DNA from: Bacillota bacterium
GTDB lineage: Bacteria > Bacillota > Clostridia > Christensenellales > Aristaeellaceae
DNA length: 27,599 nucleotides
NCBI GenBank assembly: GCA_023402355.1
Contig: JAEXCG010000186.1
Location: forward strand, 1 to 27,599
Direction: 5' to 3'
Within the stretch, counting starts at the first letter, position 1; each line of letters starts with the position of its first letter. Below the pieces are notes generated by a model that was given only the letters and a program-made list of their open reading frames with translations, was not told the DNA's origin and did not search any database. Of this stretch, positions 11,760 through 19,590 are shown piece after piece. The translations under genes were made by a program, and so were the position numbers.

Positions 11760-13613
11760 TCAAGCCGTCTTCTCCCTCGCCGGCACGGCGAGCGCATACG
11801 TAAGAAAGAAAATGCCGCATTCCATGACGCCAAGCATGTAGCGCATCTCCTGCGAGGGGGTGGAAACCATCAGCAGCGCCACCGTCGTAAGCGGCGGCAG
11901 CAGCGCCGTCAGCTCCCGGCCGCGGCGCTTCAGGCACAGCAGCGCCGCGCACGCGACCGTCAGGAACGCCCAGATGCCGCCGCGCCAATAGATCGTGCGC
12001 AGCAGCGGCGTATCGCGCGTAAACGCCGCGAGCTGCGCCGTGATGCCCGTAAGGCCCGTCGGCGCGAACTCGTAGCTCTGCGGGGCGTTTTCCTCGTCCG
12101 TCACGGCCAGCGTGACCTCGTAGCCGTCCGCGGGCCGCGCGATCTCCCAGATGATGCTGTTCATGTCGAAAAACGCCGTCAGATAGAGCTTCGGGTAGCG
12201 CAGCAGGTACTTGGCGTTAAGCCGCAGCAGCGTGGGTCCCATGTCCCGCTCGTCCACGTTGAGCACGTCGTAGCCGATCTTCCCCCACGTGCGGGAAATC
12301 GAGTCGGCGTAGTACTTGTCGTAGCCCGTGCGCCAGACGTCCATGGGGGTGATCTCCTCCAGCAGCGCCTGATCCTCCGCATCGATCTCCTCTCCGCTGG
12401 CCGCCACGGCGGAGAGCATCGCCATGGGCACCGAGTACTTGACGTAGCCGGGGTTTCTCTGCATGTTCAGCATGCCAAAGGAGATCACCTGCACGACCAG
12501 CACGAACGACAGGATCGGGCAGAGCAGCGCGGCGAGCGCCTTGAGCGCCTCCCGCCAGCCGCTCCGCAGCTTTTGAAGCAGCAGCACCAGCAGCGGCGCG
12601 CACACGCTTACGATGCCCGCGTGGCGAATGAGCGAGGCGACGGTGCCAAAGAGCATCATGGGGATCAGCGTGCCCGCGCGCATCCGCTCCTCGCGCAGCG
12701 CCCGCAGGATCGAGACGGAGAGCCCCAGGATCGCCATGCTGAACAGCACGTCCTTGTAGAGCACCTGCAAAAACACGTAGGGCGTGAAGAGCAGCAGCGA
12801 AAGCAGCACGTACAGGCGGCATGCCCTGGCCGATCGGACGCAGCGGTTCAGCGTGTCCACCGCAAAGTTGCTGACGTAGATGAAGAGGAGCGCCTGCGCG
12901 AGCGCGAGCGGGAAGGGCGTCGCGCTGATCGTCGTCGCCCATTTGAGCAGGTACATGTACGTGACCGTGTGCCAGTCCGTCCACTCCTCGTAGTCCAACT
13001 GCACGGTGTCCAGACAGTACCGAATGTCGCCGTTGGTGTTGAGCAGCGTGGGCATCGCGCTGAAGAGGAAGGCGAACGTCAGCGCCGCCACCGCCAGCGT
13101 CACCCGGTAAAAGCCCGTGACGCGCATCGGCGTGAGCGGCAGGCCGTCGTCCTTCACGTCCGCAAAGCCGGGCAGTCCGAAGGCCGCGTACAGCACCGTA
13201 AACGCGGAGAGCAGCAGGCACGCCGGAAAAAGCGCCCAGGCGGTAAACGTCATCACCGCGGTGAGAACCCTCGCAGCGAGCTGGCCCGTCTCGATGACGA
13301 TGAAGGCGTCGTAAAAATAGTAGTCGTACACCTGAAAGACCGCGTCCTTAGAAAACAGCCCGCACGAAAAGAGCTGCGTGCCGGACAGCATCACGCAAAA
13401 GAGCAGCGCGAGCAGCCCCGCGCACAGCACGCGCAGGCGGTTTTTCGGCCGCAGGGCATCCTGTACGTCCGCTTTTTGAAAAAGAAGCAGCAGTCCCGCG
13501 CCAAAGAGCGGGACCATCGAAAAGAGCGCCGCGTCCGCGACGAGGGAAGCGTCCGCCAACGCAGGCAGCAGGCCGCAGGCGATGAAAAGCACGCCGAAAA
13601 TACGATTGACCAT
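11760..13613 (-). CDS. Polytopic membrane protein, GT-C-like (DUF6020-type)
   Basis: This 617-residue integral membrane protein has a dozen or more predicted helices. An early outer loop holds DWHTVTYMYLLK, recalling the acidic-His motif of GT-C glycosyltransferases and DUF6020 proteins (D/N-H-H-P-type loops). Near residues 385-540 is a long, mostly hydrophilic extracytoplasmic segment (EEIDAEDQALLEEIT to PLLRTIYW, including RYPKLYLTAFFDMNSIIW), followed by four closing helices. This is the usual plan for lipid-linked sugar transfer to surface polymers. The ATG at 13613 is chosen because GAGAGGG lies six bases upstream; an in-frame ATG at 13640 is only a few bases from the -10 box and cannot be used from that promoter. 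The specific reaction is not identifiable. Confidence 0.7.
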   Translation of the reverse strand: MVNRIFGVLFIACGLLPALADASLVADAALFSMVPLFGAGLLLLFQKADVQDALRPKNRLRVLCAGLLALLFCVMLSGTQLFSCGLFSKDAVFQVYDYYFYDAFIVIETGQLAARVLTAVMTFTAWALFPACLLLSAFTVLYAAFGLPGFADVKDDGLPLTPMRVTGFYRVTLAVAALTFAFLFSAMPTLLNTNGDIRYCLDTVQLDYEEWTDWHTVTYMYLLKWATTISATPFPLALAQALLFIYVSNFAVDTLNRCVRSARACRLYVLLSLLLFTPYVFLQVLYKDVLFSMAILGLSVSILRALREERMRAGTLIPMMLFGTVASLIRHAGIVSVCAPLLVLLLQKLRSGWREALKALAALLCPILSFVLVVQVISFGMLNMQRNPGYVKYSVPMAMLSAVAASGEEIDAEDQALLEEITPMDVWRTGYDKYYADSISRTWGKIGYDVLNVDERDMGPTLLRLNAKYLLRYPKLYLTAFFDMNSIIWEIARPADGYEVTLAVTDEENAPQSYEFAPTGLTGITAQLAAFTRDTPLLRTIYWRGGIWAFLTVACAALLCLKRRGRELTALLPPLTTVALLMVSTPSQEMRYMLGVMECGIFFLTYALAVPAREKTA

Positions 13614-13646
13614 GGTGCACCCTCTCAATTTCAGATCCATATTTCC

Positions 13647-13675
13647 ATTATACCGAACGATCTTCCATCCCGCAA
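13647..13675 (-). promoter_or_regulatory. Promoter of the membrane protein-YdeI operon
   Basis: On the minus strand TTGCGG (13670-13675), a 17-base spacer and a perfect TATAAT (13647-13652) form a promoter about 34 bases before the chosen start. It lies back-to-back with the mnmG promoter. Confidence 0.65.
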
Positions 13676-13689
13676 CCTTGCCTAACGCC

Positions 13690-13718
13690 TTTCATAAATT
13701 TTCGATGCGTGTTATAAT
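13690..13718 (+). promoter_or_regulatory. Extended -10 promoter of mnmG
   Basis: TGT-TATAAT (TATAAT at 13713-13718) is an extended -10 element; the -35 (TTTCAT, 13690-13695, 17-base spacer) is weak. The start would be near 13725, giving a leader of about 77 bases. Confidence 0.65.
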
Positions 13719-13740
13719 GCTGCTGTTTGATTTTTTAGTC

Positions 13741-13772
13741 GGCAAATCCCCATCCATCGCGGGGCGTTTGCC
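13741..13772 (+). other. Hairpin in the mnmG 5' leader
   Basis: GGCAAA-T-CCCC pairs with GGGG-CG-TTTGCC around an eight- to nine-base loop, with a small asymmetric bulge. No U-run follows, so it is not a terminator. It stands about 18 bases before the AGGGGG ribosome site and could affect mRNA stability or translation. Confidence 0.4.
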
Positions 13773-13801
13773 AGGGCGACGAAGTTTTAGGGGGAATCCT
13801 C

Positions 13802-15682
13802 TTGCAATACGATCTTTGCGTCATCGGCGCGGGGCACGCGGGCTGCGAGGCGGCGCTGGCCGCCGCGCGCATGGGCGTGCCCACGCTGCTGCTGACGCTC
13901 AACCTGGACTCCATCGCGCTCATGCCCTGCAACCCCGCCATCGGCGGCACGGCCAAGGGGCATCTGGTGCGCGAGGTGGACGCGCTCGGCGGCGAGATGG
14001 GCCGCGCCATCGACGACACGTTCATCCAAAGCCGCATGCTCAACACCGGCAAGGGCCCGGCCGTGCACTCCCTGCGCGCGCAGGCGGACAAGCGCGCCTA
14101 TCAAAGCCGCATGCGCCGCGCGCTCTTCGCGCAGGAGAACCTGGAGGTGCGCCAGGGCGAGGTCTGCCGCATCGACCTCTCGCCCGCGGGCGCGGTCGAG
14201 GCGGTGGAGACGACGACCGGCGCGCGCATCCCCTGCAAGGCCGCGCTCGTCGCGGCGGGCGTGTACATGGACAGCCGCATCATCATCGGCGAGTCCATCC
14301 GAGACGGCGGGCCGCAGGGGCTCTGGTCGTCCCTGTACCTCGCGGGCGCGCTGCGCGAGCTGGGGCTTCCGCTGCGCCGCTTTAAGACCGGCACGCCCGC
14401 CCGCGTGGAGGAGAGCTCCATCGACTTTGACGAGATGGAACCCCAGCCGGGGGACGACGTCGTCACGCCCTTCTCCTTCCTGACGGAAGGAAAGCTGCAA
14501 AACCGCGCGAAGTGCTACCTCACCTACACAAACGAGGAGACGCACCGCCTGATCCGCGAAAACCTGCACCGCGCGCCCATGTACGCGGGCACGATTCACG
14601 GCACGGGGGCGCGCTACTGCCCCTCCATCGAAGACAAGGTGATGCGCTTTTCGGACAAGCCGCGCCATCAGCTCTTTTTGGAGCCGGAGGGGCTGGACAC
14701 CAACGAATGGTACGTGCAGGGCATGTCCACCAGCCTGCCGGAGGACGTGCAGATTCCCATGTACCGCACGATTCCGGGGCTGCGGCGCGCGCGCCTGCTG
14801 CGCCTGGCCTACGCCATCGAGTACGAGTGCATCGACCCCCTCATCCTGGACGCGACGCTTCGCGTGAAGGCCATTCCCGGGCTGTACATGGCCGGGCAGG
14901 TCAACGGCACCTCGGGCTACGAGGAGGCCGCCGCGCAGGGCCTGATCGCGGGCATGAACGCGGCGCTGTGGATCAAGGGACGCGCCCCGCTGATCCTTCG
15001 GCGCGACGAGGCCTACGCGGGCGTGCTGATCGACGACCTGACGACCAAGGGCACGAACGAGCCCTACCGCATGATGACCTCGCGCGCGGAGTACCGGCTG
15101 CTGCTGCGCCAGGACAACGCCGACCTGCGCCTGACGGAGATCGGCTATCGCGCGGGGCTCGCCAGCGAGGAACGCCTGCTTCGCATGCAAAAAAAACGCG
15201 CGATGACCGAAGAGGCCATCGCGCGGCTGTCGGATCAGTGGCTGCCAAGAAGCGAGGCGCGCGGCGCCTTTCTGGCCGCGCACGGCCAGCCGGACCCGGA
15301 GGGAAGCCTCCGCGCCGCCGACCTGCTGCGCCGCCCCGGCATCGCCTACGGCGACCTTTCGCAGGTGGTGCCGGACTTTGTCCCCCTGCCGCCGGAGGTT
15401 TCCGAGCAGGTTTCCATCGCGCTCAAGTACGAGGGGTATCTTGAAAAGGAACGCCGCCAAGTGGAGCAATTTCGCCGCGCGGAGGAAAAGCTGCTGCCGC
15501 CGGACGCGGACTACATGCAGGTGGAGGGGCTTCGCATCGAGGCGCGGCAGAAGCTGTGCGCCCAGCGCCCGCGCTCCCTCGGGCAGGCGTCGCGCATCTC
15601 CGGCGTCTCGCCGGGGGACATCGCCGTGCTGCTCGTCTGGCTGGAGCGGCGATCGCGCGAGGAAGGCATGCAGGCGCGCTAG
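13802..15682 (+). CDS. mnmG: tRNA U34 carboxymethylaminomethyl synthase, MnmG (GidA)
   Basis: This is the FAD-dependent subunit of the MnmEG complex, which builds the (carboxymethyl)aminomethyl group on wobble uridine 34 of several tRNAs. The 626-residue length is normal. The Rossmann FAD motif GAGHAGCE is at 9-16, the signature CNPAIGGTAKGHLVREVDALGG near 41-62, the catalytic-cysteine motif GTGARYCPSIEDK near 275, and GQVNGTSGYEEAAAQGL in the second FAD half. The C-terminal MnmE/tRNA-binding domain ends GVSPGDIAVLLVWL. The start is TTG at 13802-13804 with AGGGGG seven bases upstream; no ATG fits the conserved N-terminus. Its usual neighbours mnmE and rsmG are absent. It converges on the deaminase gene with only 18 bases between stops and no visible terminator. 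Confidence 0.97.
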   Translation: MQYDLCVIGAGHAGCEAALAAARMGVPTLLLTLNLDSIALMPCNPAIGGTAKGHLVREVDALGGEMGRAIDDTFIQSRMLNTGKGPAVHSLRAQADKRAYQSRMRRALFAQENLEVRQGEVCRIDLSPAGAVEAVETTTGARIPCKAALVAAGVYMDSRIIIGESIRDGGPQGLWSSLYLAGALRELGLPLRRFKTGTPARVEESSIDFDEMEPQPGDDVVTPFSFLTEGKLQNRAKCYLTYTNEETHRLIRENLHRAPMYAGTIHGTGARYCPSIEDKVMRFSDKPRHQLFLEPEGLDTNEWYVQGMSTSLPEDVQIPMYRTIPGLRRARLLRLAYAIEYECIDPLILDATLRVKAIPGLYMAGQVNGTSGYEEAAAQGLIAGMNAALWIKGRAPLILRRDEAYAGVLIDDLTTKGTNEPYRMMTSRAEYRLLLRQDNADLRLTEIGYRAGLASEERLLRMQKKRAMTEEAIARLSDQWLPRSEARGAFLAAHGQPDPEGSLRAADLLRRPGIAYGDLSQVVPDFVPLPPEVSEQVSIALKYEGYLEKERRQVEQFRRAEEKLLPPDADYMQVEGLRIEARQKLCAQRPRSLGQASRISGVSPGDIAVLLVWLERRSREEGMQAR

Positions 15683-15700
15683 GTTTTACCTATGCGCCCT

Positions 15701-16165
15701 TTACCCCTTCGCGTGGCCCGCAAAGTAATCGCCAAGAATCTTCAGGCTTTCTTCCCGCAGAACGCCCGCCGTCACGCTCGGGTTCCACCCCGAATGGCCA
15801 AAGACCAGCTCGCAGCACGCGGCGCCGGGCACGCCCAGAATGTCGCACAGGTCGACGTCGCTGGCCGCGTACACCAGCCGCCCCAGCTTCGTCCACACCA
15901 TCGCGCCGCAGCACATGAAGCACGGCTCGCAGCTCGAATAGAGCGTGTATTCACGCAAGTCCGTGATGTGGGTTTCCGCGCAGAAGCGCCGTAGCAGTCC
16001 CGCCTCCGCGTGAAAGGTCGGGTCGCTGCCCGTGTAAATCTGGTTTTCGTTGGTGTACACGATGCGCCCGTCCTTCACCAAAACCGCGCCGAAGGGCTCG
16101 TTGCCGTGCTCCACGGCCAGGGCGGAGAGGCGGATGGCCTCCTCCATAAACAATGCGTCGTTCAT
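15701..16165 (-). CDS. Guanine deaminase-like CDA-fold nucleobase deaminase
   Basis: This zinc-dependent cytidine-deaminase-fold enzyme has 154 residues. The zinc site is seen as HAE (His52, with proton-shuttle Glu54) and CEPC (Cys79, Cys82). The PFGAVLVKDG start, SDPTFHAE, LYSSCEPCFMC and the following AMVW resemble Bacillus GuaD (guanine to xanthine) more than TadA, which also matches the length. The ATG at 16165 is chosen because the conserved domain begins there and a purine-rich AGAGAG lies about nine bases upstream. An ATG at 16186 and a much longer open frame to 16393 have no ribosome site or homology. It appears to be a single-gene unit between convergent mnmG and a terminator. A tRNA or other nucleoside substrate is the alternative. 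Confidence 0.85.
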   Translation of the reverse strand: MNDALFMEEAIRLSALAVEHGNEPFGAVLVKDGRIVYTNENQIYTGSDPTFHAEAGLLRRFCAETHITDLREYTLYSSCEPCFMCCGAMVWTKLGRLVYAASDVDLCDILGVPGAACCELVFGHSGWNPSVTAGVLREESLKILGDYFAGHAKG

Positions 16166-16263
16166 CTGATCGGTCTCTCTTTCCATTTTGTTCAGCTGTA
16201 CAGGGGATTCAATTATTCTACCATACGCCGGCGGGGACTTCCAGCCCGTTTGCATGGCGGCAC

Positions 16264-16320
16264 AAAAAACTCCCTCCATAGGATTCAGTGCGCAACGCAC
16301 TGCGTCCTCATGGAGGGAGC
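16264..16320 (-). terminator. Composite-hairpin terminator of the radical SAM gene
   Basis: CTCCCTCCAT (16270-16279) pairs perfectly with ATGGAGGGAG (16310-16319). Inside it a second stem, CAGTGCG-CAA-CGCACTG, extends the structure. On the minus strand the stem is followed by a run of six T, so it should stop leftward transcription 12 bases past the radical SAM stop codon. Confidence 0.85.
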
Positions 16321-16331
16321 TTTCTAATCTG

Positions 16332-17699
16332 TCAGCCGCACTTCTTGCCGCAGGCGGCGCAGTCGTGCGAGCAGGTCCACAGCTTGTCCGCAACGGGCTT
16401 CCAGTTCTCGGCGTAACCGTCGCACTTGCCGCACAGGTGCTCCACCGGCTCCGGCGACTGCATGTCCGTGGAGCGTGCGCCGGTCTTTTCGATCATCGCG
16501 CGCAGCTTTTCCGGGTTTTCCAGCATCGGGCAGGGGCGCAGGTGGTTTTCATTGAAGGGCTGGCCGTCGTGGTAGGCCATGAAGAGCGGCGAACGCAATG
16601 CGTCCAGCAGCTTCATCTCCCGGATGTTGGCGTCGGAGTAGTGGATGAACACGCAGGGGTCCACGTCGCCGTTCGCGTTGATGTGCAGGTAGCGGCGGCC
16701 GCCCGCGATGCATCCGCCCACGTACTCGCCGTCGTTTTGGAAGTCCATGCCGAAGATGGCCTTCGTGCCGCGGTATTCGCGAATCTTGTGGTACATGTAC
16801 TCGCGCTGCTCCGGTGTGGGCAAAAGCTCCGGCGCGGCGTCGTTGCCGACGGGCATATAGTGGAAATACCACACGAACAGCGCGCCCCAATCGATCATCG
16901 CGTCGTAATACTGCTCCGAGCTGATGTCCTCGAAGTTCATGCTCGTGTAGCAGCAGGAGATGCCGAACGGCAGGCGCTTTTCCTTGAGCAGCTTCATCGC
17001 GCGCTGCACGCGCGCATACGTCCCCTCGCCGCGGCGGCCGTCCGTCGCCGACTCAAAGCCCTCCACGCTGATGGCGGGGATGAAGTTCTTTACGCGCAGC
17101 ATGTCGTCTGCAAACTGCTCGTCGATGAGCGTCGCGTTGGTGAACGATAGGAAGATGCAGTCGCTGTGGCGCTCGCACAGGGTGAGCAGGTCGGCCTTTC
17201 TCACCAGCGGCTCGCCGCCGGTGTAGATGTACATGAACACGCCCATCTCCTTGCCCTGGCGGATGATGTCGTCGATCTCCTCCAGCGTCAGGTTCAGGCG
17301 GTTGCCGTACTCCGCGGCCCAGCAGCCCGTGCAGTGCAGGTTGCAGGCGCTCGTGGGGTCGAGCAGGATCGCCCAGGGGATGTTGCAGCCGTACTTTTGC
17401 CGGTACTCCTCCTGGCGCTTCCAGCCGATCAGGTTGGCGTTCAGGATGAAGTTGGTGAACACCGTCTTCACGACGGCGGGGTCCAGCTCCTTGAAGACCT
17501 TCATCAACAGCCGGTACCAGTTGCAGCTCGGGTCGTTGATCGCGTTTCGGAAGGCCGCGCGCTGGGGTTCAAAGCTGTCGGGGCCGCTGCCCGCAAACTT
17601 GTCCACCCACTCCATGAGCTTGGGCAGGTTCTTTTCCGGGTCCTTTTCAATATAGGAATAGGCTGTTTCAAGCGCGAATTTTTTGATCGTATTGGCCAT
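16332..17699 (-). CDS. Radical SAM protein with Cys-rich C-terminal tail
   Basis: This 455-residue radical S-adenosylmethionine enzyme has the [4Fe-4S] motif CNLHCTGC (Cys119, Cys123, Cys126), preceded by IPWAILLDPTSA and followed by YIYTGGEPLVRK, the GGE motif that binds AdoMet. The C-terminal half has a SPASM-like pattern (GGCIAGGRRYLHINANGDV then DPCVF) and a tail with CGKC, CSHDC, AAC and KKC, enough cysteines for auxiliary clusters. About 100 residues precede the core and are helical. The ATG at 17699 has a very strong AAGGAGG seven bases upstream. The frame is open far upstream, but that part is the shadow of the TauE and hydrolase genes. No peptide substrate gene lies next to it, so a maturase role is unsupported. 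The substrate is unknown. Confidence 0.9.
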   Translation of the reverse strand: MANTIKKFALETAYSYIEKDPEKNLPKLMEWVDKFAGSGPDSFEPQRAAFRNAINDPSCNWYRLLMKVFKELDPAVVKTVFTNFILNANLIGWKRQEEYRQKYGCNIPWAILLDPTSACNLHCTGCWAAEYGNRLNLTLEEIDDIIRQGKEMGVFMYIYTGGEPLVRKADLLTLCERHSDCIFLSFTNATLIDEQFADDMLRVKNFIPAISVEGFESATDGRRGEGTYARVQRAMKLLKEKRLPFGISCCYTSMNFEDISSEQYYDAMIDWGALFVWYFHYMPVGNDAAPELLPTPEQREYMYHKIREYRGTKAIFGMDFQNDGEYVGGCIAGGRRYLHINANGDVDPCVFIHYSDANIREMKLLDALRSPLFMAYHDGQPFNENHLRPCPMLENPEKLRAMIEKTGARSTDMQSPEPVEHLCGKCDGYAENWKPVADKLWTCSHDCAACGKKCG

Positions 17700-17748
17700 A
17701 TGGCTCCTCCTTCTTCGTCGGTTCTCCGGTTTTCCTCTGTTTGCACTC

Positions 17749-17754
17749 ATCATA
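17749..17754 (-). promoter_or_regulatory. Likely -10 box of the radical SAM gene
   Basis: TATGAT on the minus strand lies 50 bases before the start codon. No good -35 box is at the right distance; instead one arm of an inverted repeat begins there (see 17779-17829), which suggests a regulated promoter. Confidence 0.4.
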
Positions 17755-17778
17755 GCATCGCGGGGATGAACAAAACAT

Positions 17779-17829
17779 GGACAACCTGCACACTGTGCCC
17801 GAAATTGCGACACAATGCGAAAGTTGTCC
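17779..17829. promoter_or_regulatory. Inverted repeat GGACAAC...GTTGTCC upstream of the radical SAM gene
   Basis: GGACAAC (17779-17785) and GTTGTCC (17823-17829) are perfect inverted 7-mers 37 bases apart. The interior holds further small repeats (TGCGA-CACAA-TGCGA). The left arm sits just upstream of where the -35 box should be. It may be a regulator site or a DNA loop; its function is unknown. Confidence 0.4.
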
Positions 17830-17851
17830 AATTTTGTCGAAGGACGCGTTT

Positions 17852-18589
17852 TTACTTTAGGAGCATCAAAAAACCGCTGACCGCCATGAGGGCGTACACC
17901 GTGCGCCGCAGCGCCTCGCCATCCATCCGCCCGCGCAGTCTTTCGCCCAGTTTCCCAGCCGGCACGAGCGCCATAAGGGCAATCGCGTAGTACACGAACA
18001 CCTGCGCCGTGAGCTGTCCGCCCGCCGCTCGAATCAAAAGCGTCATCGCATTGGAAAGCGTAAAGTAAGCCTGCGCGCACGCGATGTACTCCCCCTCGTC
18101 CCGCGTCGCGGCCAAAAAGTAGAGCACCATCGGCGGACCGCCCATGGAAAAGAGGCCGTTCAGCGCCCCGCCCAGCGCGCCGGCGATCAGCCCGCTGAGC
18201 GGCGTGGCCCGAATACGCAGGCGTTTTTTGAGCATCAGGAAGTAGAGGCTCAGCAAAATCAGCGCCGCGCCGAGCAGCTGATACACCGCCGCGTCGGGCG
18301 TTCTGGCGGCAAGACGGATGACGAGGGCATTGCTGATGGGGTAAATCAGCAGGGGCGGCCAGATCACCCGCCACCTGACGCGCGTTCGGTGCATAAAGGC
18401 TACCGGCGCGGCGCTTGAAAAGGCCAGCAGGTTGGTAAGAGAAACCGACGCGGCGTAGGAAGGCATGAAGTATGGAAAAAAGGCCATCGAAAAAATGCCG
18501 AACCCAAAGCCGCTCACCGTCTGCACGAGACAGGCTGCGGCGCTGACGGCAGCCGCCAGCGCATAGCTCAACACGACGCCCCCACGCAA
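17852..18589 (-). CDS. TauE/SafE family membrane permease
   Basis: This 245-residue integral membrane protein of the TauE/SafE (DUF81) family moves sulfonates, sulfite and similar organic anions. It opens with the family's first helix and the VSGFGFGIFSM motif; the second half repeats the theme with GALGGALNGLFSMGGPPMVLYFL at about 137-159. About eight helices are expected, and the length is normal. The start is uncertain: TTG 18589 gives the full frame, but GTG 18574 or TTG 18571 would give an almost exact stop-start overlap with the upstream hydrolase gene, whose stop is at 18568-18570. It is last in the GDPD-kinase-regulator-hydrolase operon, with no clear terminator after it. The substrate is not readable from sequence. 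Confidence 0.88.
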   Translation of the reverse strand: MRGGVVLSYALAAAVSAAACLVQTVSGFGFGIFSMAFFPYFMPSYAASVSLTNLLAFSSAAPVAFMHRTRVRWRVIWPPLLIYPISNALVIRLAARTPDAAVYQLLGAALILLSLYFLMLKKRLRIRATPLSGLIAGALGGALNGLFSMGGPPMVLYFLAATRDEGEYIACAQAYFTLSNAMTLLIRAAGGQLTAQVFVYYAIALMALVPAGKLGERLRGRMDGEALRRTVYALMAVSGFLMLLK

Positions 18590-19590
18590 TGCTCCCGGAG
18601 GAACGAAAAGGCCCGCGTGCCGTGAATCTCGTGTTCTCCGTCAAAGGCATCCACCTCGAAGTCCTGCGCGGCCCCCAGCCGGTCGTAACAGGCGCGCACC
18701 GTCTGCGCCGCGCAAAGCGCCGCCGCCTGCGGGTAAATCGGGTCGCGGCTGCCTGTTTCCCACAGCATGGGTCGGGGAGCGATCGCGCAAAGCAGGTCGG
18801 GCATCTCCATCTGACCGACCATGTCCGGCCAGTAGTTGTCCACGCAGTGTCGCATCGCGAGGATGCTGCGCTCAAACGTATTGGCATAACCGCTGACGAC
18901 GCACGCGCGCACGCGCGCGTCCAGTGCCGCTGTAAGCGCCGTGATCGTGCCGCCGCCGGAGATGCCCATCATGCCCAGCGCGCATCCGGGGTAGATCGCC
19001 CGCGCCGCGTCCATGGCGCGCATCGCCTGATTCACCCGTACGCCCAAAAGGGTCCTGCCGCAGGCCAGCAGGTTTACGGCCAGCCGGTGACAGCTGCTCT
19101 GTCCGTCGTCTTCCCCGGCAAGCTCCTCCGGCAGGCGCAATTCCCCAAAGCCCGCCAGCTCGGGCGCTAGGGCGATCATGCCTGCACGGCAGACGCGAAG
19201 CGCAAAGCCCTTTTGGTAGCTTTCCTCTTGCCGCAGACCTGCTACGTCCTTGCAGCCGTAGCCGTGCCCATGCAGGCAGACGACGAAAGGCGTGCCAGCG
19301 TCCGCGCCGTCCGGCGCGAGCAGGTAGGCGGGAGTGCGGAGCCCTTCCTCCGAAAGATAGGTAAGACGAAGCCGCGTATATCCATCCTTCTTTTCCGTCG
19401 CCTCCATGCAAAGCGAAATATTCAAAGGCGGCCTCGGCAGGCGCAGGGCCTCCCGTAATGTCCCGCAAAGCCCCTTCCGCCACTCGTCAAACGCCTGCGC
19501 ACCGCTTTGGCACGCCGAAACATTCCACGTCCGCGATGCCGCCCGCGCCCGATACTGGGCCGATAGAAACGCCTCCATCTCGTTTATCAT
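18568..19590 (-). CDS. Alpha/beta-hydrolase (YtaP / acetyl-esterase-like)
   Basis: This 340-residue cytoplasmic hydrolase resembles the dienelactone-hydrolase, YtaP and Abhydrolase_7 group. The oxyanion motif is CLHGHGYGCKD at about 105-115. The nucleophile is Ser211 in GISGGG, the acid Asp283 in GSRDPIYP, and the base His320 in DGEHEIHG. There is no signal peptide. The ATG at 19590 overlaps the response-regulator stop as ATGA, and AAAGGA lies six bases upstream. The longer open frame to 19983 lies inside the regulator gene and is discarded. The tight coupling to a sensor pair suggests that it processes the sensed compound or the importer's cargo, for instance by deacylation. An esterase acting on an acylated sugar or glyceryl ester is the best guess. 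Confidence 0.85.
   Translation of the reverse strand: MINEMEAFLSAQYRARAASRTWNVSACQSGAQAFDEWRKGLCGTLREALRLPRPPLNISLCMEATEKKDGYTRLRLTYLSEEGLRTPAYLLAPDGADAGTPFVVCLHGHGYGCKDVAGLRQEESYQKGFALRVCRAGMIALAPELAGFGELRLPEELAGEDDGQSSCHRLAVNLLACGRTLLGVRVNQAMRAMDAARAIYPGCALGMMGISGGGTITALTAALDARVRACVVSGYANTFERSILAMRHCVDNYWPDMVGQMEMPDLLCAIAPRPMLWETGSRDPIYPQAAALCAAQTVRACYDRLGAAQDFEVDAFDGEHEIHGTRAFSFLREHCVGASC

Noticed and set aside
11181..13685. 834-codon plus-strand open frame opposite the YdeI and membrane-protein genes
   Set aside because: Highly basic, low-complexity Arg/Gln/His-rich translation typical of antisense frames; the minus strand has well-formed genes with ribosome sites.
16264..16320. Possible riboswitch or T-box upstream of the deaminase gene
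   Set aside because: The hairpin followed by six T on the minus strand, just after the radical SAM stop codon, is fully explained as a terminator, and no T-box or purine-riboswitch core was recognised.
17700..18887. N-terminal extension of the radical SAM frame
   Set aside because: It runs through the control region and under the TauE and hydrolase genes; the ATG at 17699 has a very strong ribosome site and begins the conserved protein.
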